The notes: a model not told the origin generated them from the letters alone. Counted from the stretch's first letter, positions 33,536 to 43,305 are shown. The stretch: 54,618 bases of DNA from Blautia glucerasea (GCF_020537505.1 NZ_JAJBMO010000028.1:1-54618), one strand, 5' to 3'. Translations and numbers: made by a program.

Positions 33536-35902
33536 TTATTCCGCCAGATACAGGTTCACCTGCTGTATCACCGCATTTACCGCCTCATCAAGACCGATTT
33601 CTCCATTCAGATAGCGCACTCCATTCTCGCAGACTGCACTGGTGATGATCGCATTGTCCAGGGTCGGGGTTGTCAGTGTTTTGCCCAGCTGTTTAAATGC
33701 CTCCACTTTATCTGCTGACGGCACCTTGATCTCATAATATAGCTCCTGTCCAGTCACACTGCTGCTTCCTCCGGAAGCCAGCACCTTGCCTTCTTCCCCC
33801 TGGTTCCAGTAATCCGCTCCATCGTACACCTTCTCCACAACCGGCAAGCCATCACTCTTTGACAGAAGCTGTCCTTCCTCAGAAAACAGATACTGCACAA
33901 ATTCCAAAGCTTTGTCCCTCTCTGAGGATTTGGAACTAACACCAATCTTATTTACCGGAATATAACAGTTGGATGTCTGTCCATTCCAAAGCTCATACTC
34001 CTGATTTTCCAGCAGATCGGCAAAAGATGTCACAAACGCAAAATCATAGGATGAAAAAACGCCGCCAAGTGCAAACAAGCTTATTCCGGAAAAGACTGCA
34101 ACATTTTCCCAGGCAATTCCATAGCTCCGTTCATATTCTGGTGTCTGGCTGTCATCAAAAGCCTGCGGATAAGCAGCCTTCATCTGGTCCACTCCATCCT
34201 TTCCAGCCTGGTAGATCCTTCCCATCTGCTCAAGAAACTCCTTCACTTTTTCTTCATCCAGGGTTCCGTCCGTCTTCATCCATGCTGCAGAATTATTGTC
34301 TGCAAACTGCTCCAAAAGCGTTTCTGGAAATAAAGAATACACAAATGGGAACTTATAAAAGGTCTCATCAGCCGTTCCATACTCGTCTTTATGCTTCTCT
34401 ACAACATCTGCCAGGGAAGTAAGGTCCGTGACAGCCTCCACATCTTCTTTTTGCCCCTGGATCATTGGGATTCCAAATTTCACCGGCATTTCATAGATAC
34501 TGCCATCCTCTTCTGTATAGGCCGCCTGAATGTTGGAAAGGATTCCTGCATCCTTCAAAACGCCGCTTAAATCTTCCAGCATGCCCTGCTGAATATAAGT
34601 TTCAGAAGAAATCCCGTCCATGATCAGTATATCCGGGCCTTTTCCTGCCATAATCTCTGTGTTCAGGGTTTTTAGAGCATCCGTACGGGTTACCCCATCA
34701 TCCCCTGACATTCCTGTTTCCAGAGTCAGATAAATATCTGGATGTTCCTTTTGGAACATGACCACAGCCTGCCGAATGCTGGAATTACTATCCAAGGAAT
34801 AAATCGTCAGCTCTGTATCTGGCACTGTGGGCATATCCGCGGAATAGGTATAGGAAAACAGTTTTCCCTCCATATCACCGGAATCATAAATCACTACACC
34901 TATATAAATTTTTCCATCTTTGTCCTGCGCCATGCAGTTAAAAGCCTTGTTGGTGGAACTGATAGAATTCAGACTTCCATCGATCACCTGCTCGATCACG
35001 TTGCCCCCAAAGGCATAGCGGTACAAGCCAGTACTGTCTGCATAAAACAAAGTGCCTTCCTCGTCTCCATCCATAAACATTAGGGACGTGCCAGAAGAAT
35101 TGCCAAATTCCAGATTGGAAGGGGTCTTTTTCAGCTGCTCCGTCAGTGCGTCACCACCCTCGGCAGGCTTGCCGGAAGCAATATCATAATAACGGACATC
35201 TCCATCTGCAATTACAATCAGATACTCCGGGGTTACTCCCATATAATCTGTGTGCTTTCCTTTCTCGTATTCATGAACCACACTGCTATCTGCCGGATTA
35301 ATTTCCAGAATTCCGTTTCCTGTAAGCTCCAAAAATAGATTGCCATTTGTCCCGATTGCCATATCCCAGGAAAAACTTCCAGACACATCACTTCCAAGCT
35401 CCAGCTTTTTCCCTTCCCCTCCAGAAGGACAATAATAATAATCCATGTCCCCTGTACTGTTCTCATCTTCAGACTCTATAAACACACCGCCCAGAATACT
35501 TCCATCTTTCCCAAGAGCTGCTTTATAAAAAGAAACTCCGTCCAGACAGAAAAGGCTTGTAAGAGATTTCCCAGCCCCCCATGTCTTTCCCTGATCCAAG
35601 GACTTGTAAAGAGCCAGTTCGTAATCACTGTTTCTTGCGAGCATCTCCATACTGCCATCTTCCATAATCTGCAGGCTGGCCACCTCTGTACAAGCTTCCG
35701 GCACCGCCAGTTCCTCTTCCAGATAACGTCCCATTGCTTTGGAATCTTCAGTGTCTTTGGAATTGCTTTCCTTATCTTCCTGACTGCTGCCAGTGCTTCC
35801 ATTGCCACTGCCACAACCGGTAAAACTTCCAGCTCCTGCAATTGCCAGACATGCTGCTGTAGAAACAGACAACAGTCTTTTTAACTTTTTATATTTCTGC
35901 AT
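33536..35902 (-). CDS. Lipoprotein: propeller-like/Asp-box region fused to an extracellular solute-binding protein
   Basis: This 788-residue lipoprotein has signal and lipobox around AGAGSFTGC (lipidated Cys about residue 30), then a Ser/Gly-rich linker. Residues about 60-370 form a beta-rich region with an Asp-box SLDQGKTW and propeller-like repeats (NGNLFLELTGNGI, DGKIYIGVVIYDSGD). From about 385 a family-1 solute-binding domain follows (ELTIYSLDSNSSIRQAVVMF, EHPDIYLTLE, GPDILIMDG, KALEFVQYLFSEEGQ). SBPs are normally about 400-450 residues, so this is an uncommon fusion. It has GGAGGGGG at the start and a TAGAGA-box promoter, and is upstream of the kinase. Confidence 0.85.
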   Translation of the reverse strand: MQKYKKLKRLLSVSTAACLAIAGAGSFTGCGSGNGSTGSSQEDKESNSKDTEDSKAMGRYLEEELAVPEACTEVASLQIMEDGSMEMLARNSDYELALYKSLDQGKTWGAGKSLTSLFCLDGVSFYKAALGKDGSILGGVFIESEDENSTGDMDYYYCPSGGEGKKLELGSDVSGSFSWDMAIGTNGNLFLELTGNGILEINPADSSVVHEYEKGKHTDYMGVTPEYLIVIADGDVRYYDIASGKPAEGGDALTEQLKKTPSNLEFGNSSGTSLMFMDGDEEGTLFYADSTGLYRYAFGGNVIEQVIDGSLNSISSTNKAFNCMAQDKDGKIYIGVVIYDSGDMEGKLFSYTYSADMPTVPDTELTIYSLDSNSSIRQAVVMFQKEHPDIYLTLETGMSGDDGVTRTDALKTLNTEIMAGKGPDILIMDGISSETYIQQGMLEDLSGVLKDAGILSNIQAAYTEEDGSIYEMPVKFGIPMIQGQKEDVEAVTDLTSLADVVEKHKDEYGTADETFYKFPFVYSLFPETLLEQFADNNSAAWMKTDGTLDEEKVKEFLEQMGRIYQAGKDGVDQMKAAYPQAFDDSQTPEYERSYGIAWENVAVFSGISLFALGGVFSSYDFAFVTSFADLLENQEYELWNGQTSNCYIPVNKIGVSSKSSERDKALEFVQYLFSEEGQLLSKSDGLPVVEKVYDGADYWNQGEEGKVLASGGSSSVTGQELYYEIKVPSADKVEAFKQLGKTLTTPTLDNAIITSAVCENGVRYLNGEIGLDEAVNAVIQQVNLYLAE

Positions 35903-35995
35903 ATGAAAATTCCCCCTCCATTGTTAAGGTTTTGTTCAGGCACCGATCCGCATTGCATAAAATCTCCTTTGCGGCTTCGCCTCTGCATAACCACA

Positions 35996-36027
35996 ACCTT
36001 ACCAAAGGAATCTCTATCTAATCTCTA
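35996..36027 (-). promoter_or_regulatory. Lipoprotein/kinase promoter with tandem TAGAGA boxes
   Basis: Two TAGAGAT boxes (36021-36027 and 36010-36016, 11 bases apart), then 8 bases to a -10-like TAAGGT (35996-36001), minus strand. It shares TAGAGATTCCT with the permease promoter. The rest of the gap 35903-36224 holds the leader and the next terminator. Confidence 0.7.
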
Positions 36028-36150
36028 AACAGTACAACCTGTTTTCCCTATATTTTGTAAAAACAAGACCAGACATGTGCTTTGAATTTTGCCTGTTGTC
36101 GCGGCAGTGACCAAGTTCTCATATAAACATCCCCCATGGCAGTCATCTTG

Positions 36151-36203
36151 CAAAAAGAGCAGTTATCAACACAGAATCTTTTATTTGTGTATCAAACCGC
36201 TCA
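36151..36203 (-). terminator. Terminator after the MacB-like operon (FtsX gene)
   Basis: On the minus strand GAGCGGTTTGATACACA pairs with TGTGTTGATAACTGCTC (several G-U or mismatched pairs), followed by TTTTTG. Confidence 0.65.
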
Positions 36204-36224
36204 TTTTTATAACAATATTAACAT

Positions 36225-37496
36225 TTATTCACTTCGAAGTGCATCAATCGGATTCAAATTCGCAGCCTTCACAGAAGGAAGCAGACCGAAGATAATTCCG
36301 ATCAGCATAGAGAATACTACAGAACCTACAATAGCAGGAACGCTGATGGCGGTAGGTGAACCAGCCACCCTGGATACGATCTTGGAAAGTCCGATTCCAA
36401 GGATTACTCCGATAATACCGCCTACGCTGGTAAGTACCGCTGCTTCTGTAAGGAACTGGCCAAGAATCACCTTCTTTCTTGCACCAATCGCCTTCTTCAG
36501 ACCGATCTCCTTGGTACGCTCTGTTACAGATACCAGCATAATGTTCATAACGCCAATACCTCCAACCAGAAGGGAAATACTTGCGATCCAGATCAACTGG
36601 GAATTGGTGCTCTCGCTTAAATCCTGAAGATCCTTTACACGCTGCATAACATCGTCAGCCTTGTACTTAAAGCTGCTGCTTCCGCTTCCGGTAGTGCTGA
36701 TGGATTTGTTCAGAATCTTCGCAACTGCAGAACCGGCTTCACTCATGTTGTCTGTGCTGTCAACCTTGATGATGGCATTTTCCGGTTCATCAAACTTATA
36801 AGAAATGGGCCAGCACTTATTGGGAATCATTACCGTTCCGATCACGCTCTCATAGTAACTGTCAAAATCATTTGGCGTATCCATATTCGGAAGGCTGTCT
36901 GAAGACTGCCTCACAACCCCAACCACTGTATACGGCTCTGAACCGATCTCAATGATTTTCCCTATGGGATTTTTCCCTGGAAACATGGTGTCTGCGGCAT
37001 AGCTGTCTATCAATGCAACCTTGCGGAAACCATCATAATCTGCCTGCACAAGACCTCTTCCGGAACGCACCTGATAACCACAGGTATCCAGATAATTCAT
37101 ATCAATACCGTAGACCTTGCCACCGGAAAAACTGGTGTTCTCATAATAAACATTGCTGTTGTAATCTGTTCTTCTGTAAAAAAAGGTTGCATTTTCTACA
37201 TGGTCTGCTTTTAACACTTCATCCTTCAGGCTCTGGCTCAAAAGAGGCGTGGAACCTGAAGAACCGCCATCATAATAATCCACACTATATGCACTGTCAC
37301 CCTGTGACAACGTGATATTCACTGTGTTGTTTCCGGAACCGATCAGATTGTCTTTGATCTGCTCACTGGTTCCCTTAATCGTGGAAACAATGGCAATAAT
37401 AGATGCAATACCAATGATAATACCCAGCATTGTAAGGAAAGATCTCATCTTGTGTGACCAGATTCCCTGGAATGCCAGACGTATATTTTCAAACAT
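36225..37496 (-). CDS. MacB/FtsX-type ABC transporter permease
   Basis: This 423-residue permease has an N-terminal membrane helix (MRSFLTMLGIIIGIASIIAIV), a MacB-PCD extracytoplasmic domain (about 45-290) and three C-terminal helices with KEIGLKKAIGARKKVILGQFL, the FtsX hallmark. It has AAGGAGGG at ATG 37496. It works with the ATPase and the two adaptors encoded upstream to form a MacAB-type exporter, probably for peptides or lipid-like substrates. The last gene of the operon. Confidence 0.93.
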   Translation of the reverse strand: MFENIRLAFQGIWSHKMRSFLTMLGIIIGIASIIAIVSTIKGTSEQIKDNLIGSGNNTVNITLSQGDSAYSVDYYDGGSSGSTPLLSQSLKDEVLKADHVENATFFYRRTDYNSNVYYENTSFSGGKVYGIDMNYLDTCGYQVRSGRGLVQADYDGFRKVALIDSYAADTMFPGKNPIGKIIEIGSEPYTVVGVVRQSSDSLPNMDTPNDFDSYYESVIGTVMIPNKCWPISYKFDEPENAIIKVDSTDNMSEAGSAVAKILNKSISTTGSGSSSFKYKADDVMQRVKDLQDLSESTNSQLIWIASISLLVGGIGVMNIMLVSVTERTKEIGLKKAIGARKKVILGQFLTEAAVLTSVGGIIGVILGIGLSKIVSRVAGSPTAISVPAIVGSVVFSMLIGIIFGLLPSVKAANLNPIDALRSE

Positions 37497-37507
37497 GAAA
37501 TCCCTCC

Positions 37508-39565
37508 TTAACCAAGACCGCCGTATGATGTGGTGTCATATCCCATAAACTCATCCAGTGATCCTTCTTTTGTCTTCATACCTTCTTTTACAGATTTGGA
37601 ATAAGGGAATGCAATTTTGTCATCCAGAGATAATCCACCACTGACCAGCACATAAGTACCACCGTTTACATTCTCCTTTACCTTTACGATCTGTTTCTTC
37701 AGCACACCGTTATTATCCTTATATACATAGCTCACACCGTCTTCTGTACGCACAAACGCCTTGGAAAGCACAATGCCGTCTGTACTCTGGGTCTGCTGTT
37801 CCAGCTGAATATCTACCCAGTCTCCTACGCTTACCTGGGCAGAATCATCTGTGATCTTGGCTGTGAAGGTGTAGGAGGATACATTTGGATTGCTGTCTCC
37901 ATAATAATAGGAGTCGTCTCCATCTACTGCATAATCAGATACCTGTACCACCTCTGCCTCAAAAACCATATAACCATTTTCGCCATAGGAATTACAGGTC
38001 AGCATAGTGCCCTCCTGTACCTGGTCAAGCATCAGCTCACTGACAGTTCCCTGTACATAATAGCCATCTTTACTCTTTACCATCATAAAAGCATCGGATT
38101 CTGAGTTGGTTCCGGTAGCGGCATCACCCACGGTAGTTACAATACCATCCAGCTTACTTGTGATCAGCTGTCTGTCCGCTTTTTTCTGAAGCTTGCTGAT
38201 GTTGATCTCGCTCTCCTGAATGTCCAGTTCCAGACTGGCGATCCGTTTTTTCTGGATCCTAATCGCTTCCGAACGGGATAAGGAGGAACTGCCTCCTCCG
38301 CTGCCATTGTCGCCTGGAATAACGGGATCATCATTTCCATTGTCATACTGCATGGCGCCTTCCAGTGTGAAATCCATTTCTGCAAAACGGTCCACTGGAT
38401 TGGACAACATGTTTCCATCAATGAGATAATAGCCGGTACAGGATGCTTTCCTATTCGTATAATCTCCAATGGTATCATTCTGGTGGAATTCCAGCAGATA
38501 CCAGTATCCGCCCGGATGAAGCAAAATGGTTCCATCTGCATTGTAACCAGCCATCTTGTTCAAAAAAGCTCCTGTTACGTTTACCTTTGCCTTCGCACTG
38601 GAGCAAAGATACAGATAAGGATTCTCCTTTGTTCCACTTCCCTGATAAGGTGTGGTGTCATAATCCAGGGTAAGATAAAATGGTTCGTCGCCATCTACAA
38701 AGCCATCATTTCCTCCCAGGGTAGTGCCTCTGTTCAGATCAGAGCCATCCCCGTTTGCATCAGAAGTAAAACCATCCTGGCTGGAATCTCCGCTGCTGAA
38801 CCCATCATTTGACGGTTCCTCATAGAAATCAGACGCAGTGCCGGAATCCATAGTTGTATCTTCTGTTCCATCAGAAGTATCCCCGCTGTCACCGTCAGCA
38901 CTGGTCATATCGTCTGCCGAATCTGCACCTGACAGATCTTCCTCTGCGTTTCCTGCCTCCTGGCTGTCTGCAAATCCATCTGTCACCGCAGCAAGCAGCA
39001 TAGGCTGTAAAACTGCTGCCAGATAATGATCGGATGCCGTTACATTTGCAGAAGACATTTCATCATCCCCAAGGGAATCATCATCGGAATCTGTTCCGGA
39101 ATCAATTCCAGAGTCCTCCCCGGAGTCGATCAGATTATCTGCTGAGGATGCATCGGAATCCAGAATAGGACCGCCATTTTGAAGACTGGTAAGCCTTTTC
39201 TTCGCTGTGGCAAGGTCCTGCTGCTGTTTCTGGAGTTTCAGCTTGGCTATATTCAGTTCCATCTCCACAAGAGTCATATCAAATGAGATCAGCTTATCAC
39301 CAGGCTTCACTTCATCTCCCTTGCTTACATAAACTTCCTCAATGATCATATCCTTATCTACGGTAATCCGCTGTGTGGCATTGGCGTATATATTACCGCT
39401 TAAGGTAGTGTCTGAATCATATCTCTCACCGACAAGGTCACTGACATTTGCTACCAGAACCTCCTTCTGGCTTCCCTTACGCGCATACATAAGACCGCCG
39501 CTGATACCAGTTCCCACAAGGGCCGTAATCACCAGGCCTATAATAACTTTTTTCACTTTTCCCAT
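37508..39565 (-). CDS. Large MacA-like efflux adaptor with an acidic insertion
   Basis: This 685-residue adaptor starts at ATG 39565 (AGAGGTGATC upstream; the frame opens 11 codons earlier). An N-terminal helix and lipoyl half (EEVYVSKGDEVKPGDKLISF) come first, then a coiled coil. A Ser/Asp-rich stretch (about 130-310) and an extra domain (about 320-430, YGSGTKENPYLYLCSS-like, more exactly PYQGSGTKENPYLYLCSS, and LHPGGYWYLLEF) break the coiled coil. A second lipoyl half and beta-barrel follow (DKIAFPYSKSVKEGMKT). Adaptors are usually 350-500 residues; the inserted domain is unusual. It adjoins the permease and ATPase. Confidence 0.8.
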   Translation of the reverse strand: MGKVKKVIIGLVITALVGTGISGGLMYARKGSQKEVLVANVSDLVGERYDSDTTLSGNIYANATQRITVDKDMIIEEVYVSKGDEVKPGDKLISFDMTLVEMELNIAKLKLQKQQQDLATAKKRLTSLQNGGPILDSDASSADNLIDSGEDSGIDSGTDSDDDSLGDDEMSSANVTASDHYLAAVLQPMLLAAVTDGFADSQEAGNAEEDLSGADSADDMTSADGDSGDTSDGTEDTTMDSGTASDFYEEPSNDGFSSGDSSQDGFTSDANGDGSDLNRGTTLGGNDGFVDGDEPFYLTLDYDTTPYQGSGTKENPYLYLCSSAKAKVNVTGAFLNKMAGYNADGTILLHPGGYWYLLEFHQNDTIGDYTNRKASCTGYYLIDGNMLSNPVDRFAEMDFTLEGAMQYDNGNDDPVIPGDNGSGGGSSSLSRSEAIRIQKKRIASLELDIQESEINISKLQKKADRQLITSKLDGIVTTVGDAATGTNSESDAFMMVKSKDGYYVQGTVSELMLDQVQEGTMLTCNSYGENGYMVFEAEVVQVSDYAVDGDDSYYYGDSNPNVSSYTFTAKITDDSAQVSVGDWVDIQLEQQTQSTDGIVLSKAFVRTEDGVSYVYKDNNGVLKKQIVKVKENVNGGTYVLVSGGLSLDDKIAFPYSKSVKEGMKTKEGSLDEFMGYDTTSYGGLG

Positions 39566-39569
39566 GGGA

Positions 39570-40241
39570 TCACCTCTTTTCCTGCAGCTCACCATCACGG
39601 ATCATAACCACCCGCCTGGCATGCGCTGCGATCTCTGGATCATGAGTGATCATAAGGACGGAAACACCTTCCTCATTCAGTTTCTGGAAAAGCTCCATAA
39701 CCTGCTTACCTGACTTACTGTCCAAGGCTCCGGTAGGTTCATCTGCCAGAAGAAGCCTTGGATTGTTTACAATGGCTCTGGCAATGGCCACCCTCTGCAT
39801 CTGTCCGCCCGAGAGCTGGTTCGGCCTGAAATCCACACGGTCTGCCAGACCAACTCTGTCAAGTGCTGCAAAAGCACGCTCCCTGCGCTCTTTCTTCGGA
39901 ACATGTGCGTAATTGAGAGGCATCTCTACATTGGATATAGCCGACTGTCTTGGCAAAAGATGGAAGCTCTGAAATACGAACCCGATCTTGTTCAGACGGA
40001 TATCTGACATTTCATTCTCCGAACATTTGCTGATATCCTGCCCGTCCAGAAAAAAGGTGCCCTTGGTTGCCTGATCCAGACAGCCAATTATGTTCATAAG
40101 TGTGGACTTACCAGAACCAGAAGGACCCATGATGGCTACATACTCGCCCTCTTCCATGGAAAAATTTACGTCCTTTAATACTGGAACTGTCATTTTCCCC
40201 TGCTGGTAATCCTTATAAATTCCTTTCAGCTCAAGTATCAT
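39570..40241 (-). CDS. MacB/LolD-type ABC transporter ATPase
   Basis: This is a 223-residue stand-alone ATPase of the MacB/LolD kind. Walker A is [15 protein letters not shown], the Q-loop FQSFHLLP, signature [16 protein letters not shown], Walker [13 protein letters not shown] and the His in [12 protein letters not shown]. The start at ATG 40241 overlaps the upstream adaptor stop. It powers the FtsX-like permease encoded two genes downstream. Confidence 0.95.
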   Translation of the reverse strand: MILELKGIYKDYQQGKMTVPVLKDVNFSMEEGEYVAIMGPSGSGKSTLMNIIGCLDQATKGTFFLDGQDISKCSENEMSDIRLNKIGFVFQSFHLLPRQSAISNVEMPLNYAHVPKKERRERAFAALDRVGLADRVDFRPNQLSGGQMQRVAIARAIVNNPRLLLADEPTGALDSKSGKQVMELFQKLNEEGVSVLMITHDPEIAAHARRVVMIRDGELQEKR

Positions 40242-41767
40242 CCTGCTGCCTCCGTATCTTCAGAGCCGTACTGTCCCGGCTCATCGATGCTGTCGTCGGT
40301 AAAATCTTCTGTACTGTCATCAAAGGTGCTGTCGTCCACCATATCTTCCGAATAATCTCCGGAATCATCTTCTGAATAATCACCATCAATCACAGCGTCC
40401 ATGCTGTCATCTATCACACCGGATTCAAAATCTGCACTGGAATCGTCTTCCTCCACTGGCTCCATAATGTCTCCATCTGAGTAGTCACTGTTATCCAGAT
40501 TGGTCTCCATGTCAATATTTTCCAGCTCTTCATCAGTCATCTCAGACATATCCCTGGTACTCATACCTTCCACAAGGCTATCTGACGGAAATGCAATGCT
40601 GTCGTCCTCCGTCAGGCCGTCTGCGATCTCGTATTCGGAAAGATTCTCATCATATTGTCCAAGAATAACGGAACGCTTCTCCAGTTTTCCCTTGGAATCC
40701 ACAGCCCAGACATAAGGACTGTCTGTGTCAGCATCCACAATATAGTATTCCCCAAGCCAGATACCAGTTTTCTGATCTTCCTGGCCTTCATCCATCTCTA
40801 TGTATACATGCTGCCCCAGCATCAGGCCCTCAGAGGAATCCAGGGTTACATAGAATGGATAGGTACTGGAGCTGGTCGTGTCATCTCCGCTTGACATTCC
40901 AAAATAAGAGTTGCTGCTACTGCTGTTAGAGGAATTCTGCTCATCCACAGCGCCCATGGTTCCATGCCAGATCTGGTTCTCATCCACTCTGGAACGGACA
41001 AGAACTGCAGAGCCAGGAACTACTGTATTACGGTTCTGCTCATTTACCTGGCCTTTAATACGGTAGGCACCGGTACTGAGGATGGTGATAAAGGCATTAT
41101 CAGAGGAATCACTTCCATAATCAGAGCTCATGCTGTCATCCAGGGTATCTCCATCGTCGCTTCCCAGCTTGCTGGTATCAATCTTCTGGATCACACCGTC
41201 AATCTCGCTTCGCACCTCTGTGTTGGTAGTCGCAGCCTGCAGCTTGTCAATCTCCGCCTGCTTGCTTACCTGGTCATACTCATTTTTCTTAAGATTCATC
41301 TTGTTGGTCTCAATCTCAATGGTATAGGAAAGCTGACTGCTCTTATTGGCTTTCTTTTTCTCTTTCTCAAGAGTGGTGATCTGCTCGTTCAGGCTAAGGG
41401 CCTCATTCTTCAGACGGTCCAGCGCCAGCTGTGCTTCCTTCAGGCTGTCCTGAATACTGCTCAGATCATACTCAAAAAGCAGCTGTCCTTTCTTTACTTC
41501 ATCGCCGGTCTTTACCTTGACTTCTGTAACCGTTCTGCCGCTCTCAATGTTTACCTTCACAGTCTCCTGGGGCTCTACCACACCGGCAAACCGGTTCAGC
41601 ACGCCGGAGTCCTCTCCAAGAAGGGTGCTGATCTTGGTCACATAGGCCACTTCACCGGAAGCAGCCGACGAATCGGCATAATTCTCTTTATAATAATACC
41701 AGCCACCGGCACCAGCTGCCCCAGCGAGAATGATCAGTCCCCCGATGACAAAAACTTTTTTCTTCAT
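40238..41767 (-). CDS. MacA-like efflux adaptor with acidic C-terminal tail
   Basis: This 509-residue adaptor begins with a membrane helix (KKKVFVIGGLIILAGAAGAGGWYYY). The lipoyl half (TEVKVKTGDEVKKGQLLFEYDL), a coiled coil (KEAQLALDRLKNEALSLNEQI), and second half (RSEIDGVIQKIDTSKLGSDD) are clear. The last about 90 residues are an Asp/Glu/Ser-rich tail (such as GDYSEDDSGDYSEDM). It is the first gene of an operon with ATPase, second adaptor and permease. AGGAGG lies at ATG 41767. Having two distinct adaptors in one operon is unusual. Confidence 0.85.
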   Translation of the reverse strand: MKKKVFVIGGLIILAGAAGAGGWYYYKENYADSSAASGEVAYVTKISTLLGEDSGVLNRFAGVVEPQETVKVNIESGRTVTEVKVKTGDEVKKGQLLFEYDLSSIQDSLKEAQLALDRLKNEALSLNEQITTLEKEKKKANKSSQLSYTIEIETNKMNLKKNEYDQVSKQAEIDKLQAATTNTEVRSEIDGVIQKIDTSKLGSDDGDTLDDSMSSDYGSDSSDNAFITILSTGAYRIKGQVNEQNRNTVVPGSAVLVRSRVDENQIWHGTMGAVDEQNSSNSSSSNSYFGMSSGDDTTSSSTYPFYVTLDSSEGLMLGQHVYIEMDEGQEDQKTGIWLGEYYIVDADTDSPYVWAVDSKGKLEKRSVILGQYDENLSEYEIADGLTEDDSIAFPSDSLVEGMSTRDMSEMTDEELENIDMETNLDNSDYSDGDIMEPVEEDDSSADFESGVIDDSMDAVIDGDYSEDDSGDYSEDMVDDSTFDDSTEDFTDDSIDEPGQYGSEDTEAAG

Positions 41768-41815
41768 GGTTACCTCCTGTACGATAACTCAATGCAATTC
41801 ATATATAACACGTAA

Positions 41816-41821
41816 ATTATA
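41816..41821 (-). promoter_or_regulatory. Extended -10 promoter for the MacAB-like operon
   Basis: TATAAT preceded by TGC, about 50 bases before the adaptor gene. No good -35. Confidence 0.5.
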
Positions 41822-41982
41822 GCAGATGCCTTCTCTCTTCTGTCATCTGCATTTACCTTGTTTATCATACCAGATTCCAGCCCAAAAAGAAAGTATTCTA
41901 AACCTGTAATCGAAAACAATAATACATTTTTCACAATTTTTTCATTCTTTTTTTAGAAATATCGTATAAGTTTTTGGTATTT

Positions 41983-42011
41983 TTGACTTTTTTACCGAAA
42001 ACTGGTATAAT
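41983..42011 (+). promoter_or_regulatory. Promoter of the lipoprotein gene
   Basis: -35 TTGACT (41983-41988), 17-base spacer and -10 TATAAT (42006-42011), about 50 bases before the ATG. A near-consensus sigma-A promoter. Confidence 0.8.
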
Positions 42012-42061
42012 AGAGAAGCTTTATAAGCATTTATCCAATAACCCGAAAGGAAAGAAACTGT

Positions 42062-43189
42062 ATGAAGTCAGCAAAATATCTGCTTCCTCTTCTTTTACTT
42101 TTTTCCACCCTTTTCTTATGCGGCTGCACCAGCAAGGAAGAAAAAAAGATAGACGAAGTAGTAAAAAGGGAACTGGATCTTCTCAAGAATCTGGATTCCG
42201 ACACCACACAGAAGTACATCTCCTACCAGGAGCTATTTCCTGAAGAAGCCGAAGACACTACCGATACTTCTGATATAGAAGAAGTCTTTTCCCTCTTTTT
42301 CCAGGATTTCGATTATAAGATCCTGGATGTTCACGTAGACAAGGACAAAGAAAGCGCCACAGCGGATCTCCGCCTGTTTACCCTGGATGCCCATGCACTT
42401 GCAGAGGATTTTTCCAAGGCCCAGCTGAAGCAGGAAATCTCCCTGGCTGCTGCAGATCAGTCTGATGACCAGACCTTTTCCCTGGAAGACCGCTACCGCA
42501 TTCTTAGGGAACTGCTAAGTACAAATGATTACCAGACTGTAGAGCGGAATTGCACCATTACCCTCACAGCCACCAAGGAAGATACTGAGAATAACTGGGA
42601 AATCAGGCGTAACAATACATTAGAAAATGACCTTGTCGGCGGTCTTATGAATTATCTCACAGATCCGGACATTCTTTCTCCGGAAGACACGCTTACTGTA
42701 TACTTTGATACCCTGAAAGACATGTCAACAGAGGAACTGGGCAATTATCTGAATGCCGACTCCATTGTAAGCTCCGGGGATTCCGAAAAGATCCAGCTTG
42801 CCGATGCACTGGTTGACCAGGTACATTCTTCTTTTGATTATTCTGTAGGAGAAGCTACTGTTTCCGGCTATCACGCCACAGTCAGTGCTTCGATCACAAC
42901 CTTTGACAGTGATGCTATTTTGAAAAATTATAACAAAGATCTGGATACTTATCTTTCTTCTGTTGATGCCGTGATCGATGGGGCACAGAAGCGCTATGAA
43001 AAATCCTACAGCATGCTTTTGGACGTAATTGACAAAAATACGGCTACCAAAACTGTGGAAACGGCCTTCCCCCTTCTTAACGATGGTGCTTCCTGGAAAC
43101 TGGAAGATGCCGGAACAGTGTTTGGACAGGCTTTGTTTGGAGGCTTAAGCTCCAGCCCGGTGGAAGATGCTGCAGATTCTGACAATTAA
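42062..43189 (+). CDS. Lipoprotein of unknown function
   Basis: This 375-residue lipoprotein has a signal peptide and lipobox LFLCGC (Cys about residue 21). The remainder is helix-rich and acidic, with an internally repeated pattern: two alpha/beta segments of about 150 residues (FQDFDYKILDVHVDKDKESATADLRL and FDYSVGEATVSGYHATVSASI), each followed by a helical stretch. I recognise no named family. It has its own strong promoter, and a ribosome site GAAAGGAAAG. It is divergent from the MacAB-like operon and convergent with aspS. Confidence 0.8.
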   Translation: MKSAKYLLPLLLLFSTLFLCGCTSKEEKKIDEVVKRELDLLKNLDSDTTQKYISYQELFPEEAEDTTDTSDIEEVFSLFFQDFDYKILDVHVDKDKESATADLRLFTLDAHALAEDFSKAQLKQEISLAAADQSDDQTFSLEDRYRILRELLSTNDYQTVERNCTITLTATKEDTENNWEIRRNNTLENDLVGGLMNYLTDPDILSPEDTLTVYFDTLKDMSTEELGNYLNADSIVSSGDSEKIQLADALVDQVHSSFDYSVGEATVSGYHATVSASITTFDSDAILKNYNKDLDTYLSSVDAVIDGAQKRYEKSYSMLLDVIDKNTATKTVETAFPLLNDGASWKLEDAGTVFGQALFGGLSSSPVEDAADSDN

Positions 43190-43260
43190 GATTATGATAT
43201 TTATGTTCATACCTCTTCCGGTAAGCGCAGAGATGTTTTTTCGCATTTTATCCTATTATA

Positions 43261-43297
43261 AAAAAATCCTGCCCAAGAATCAGGCAGGATTTTTTTT
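43261..43297. terminator. Bidirectional terminator, lipoprotein/aspS
   Basis: AAAAAATCCTGCC pairs with GGCAGGATTTTTTT around a 9-base loop, with U-runs on both strands. It serves the converging lipoprotein and aspS transcripts. Confidence 0.9.
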
Positions 43298-43305
43298 ATA
43301 ATATT

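Noticed and set aside
36164..36174. TTATCAACA resembling a DnaA box
   Set aside because: It is part of the terminator stem of the MacAB-like operon and is solitary, with one mismatch.
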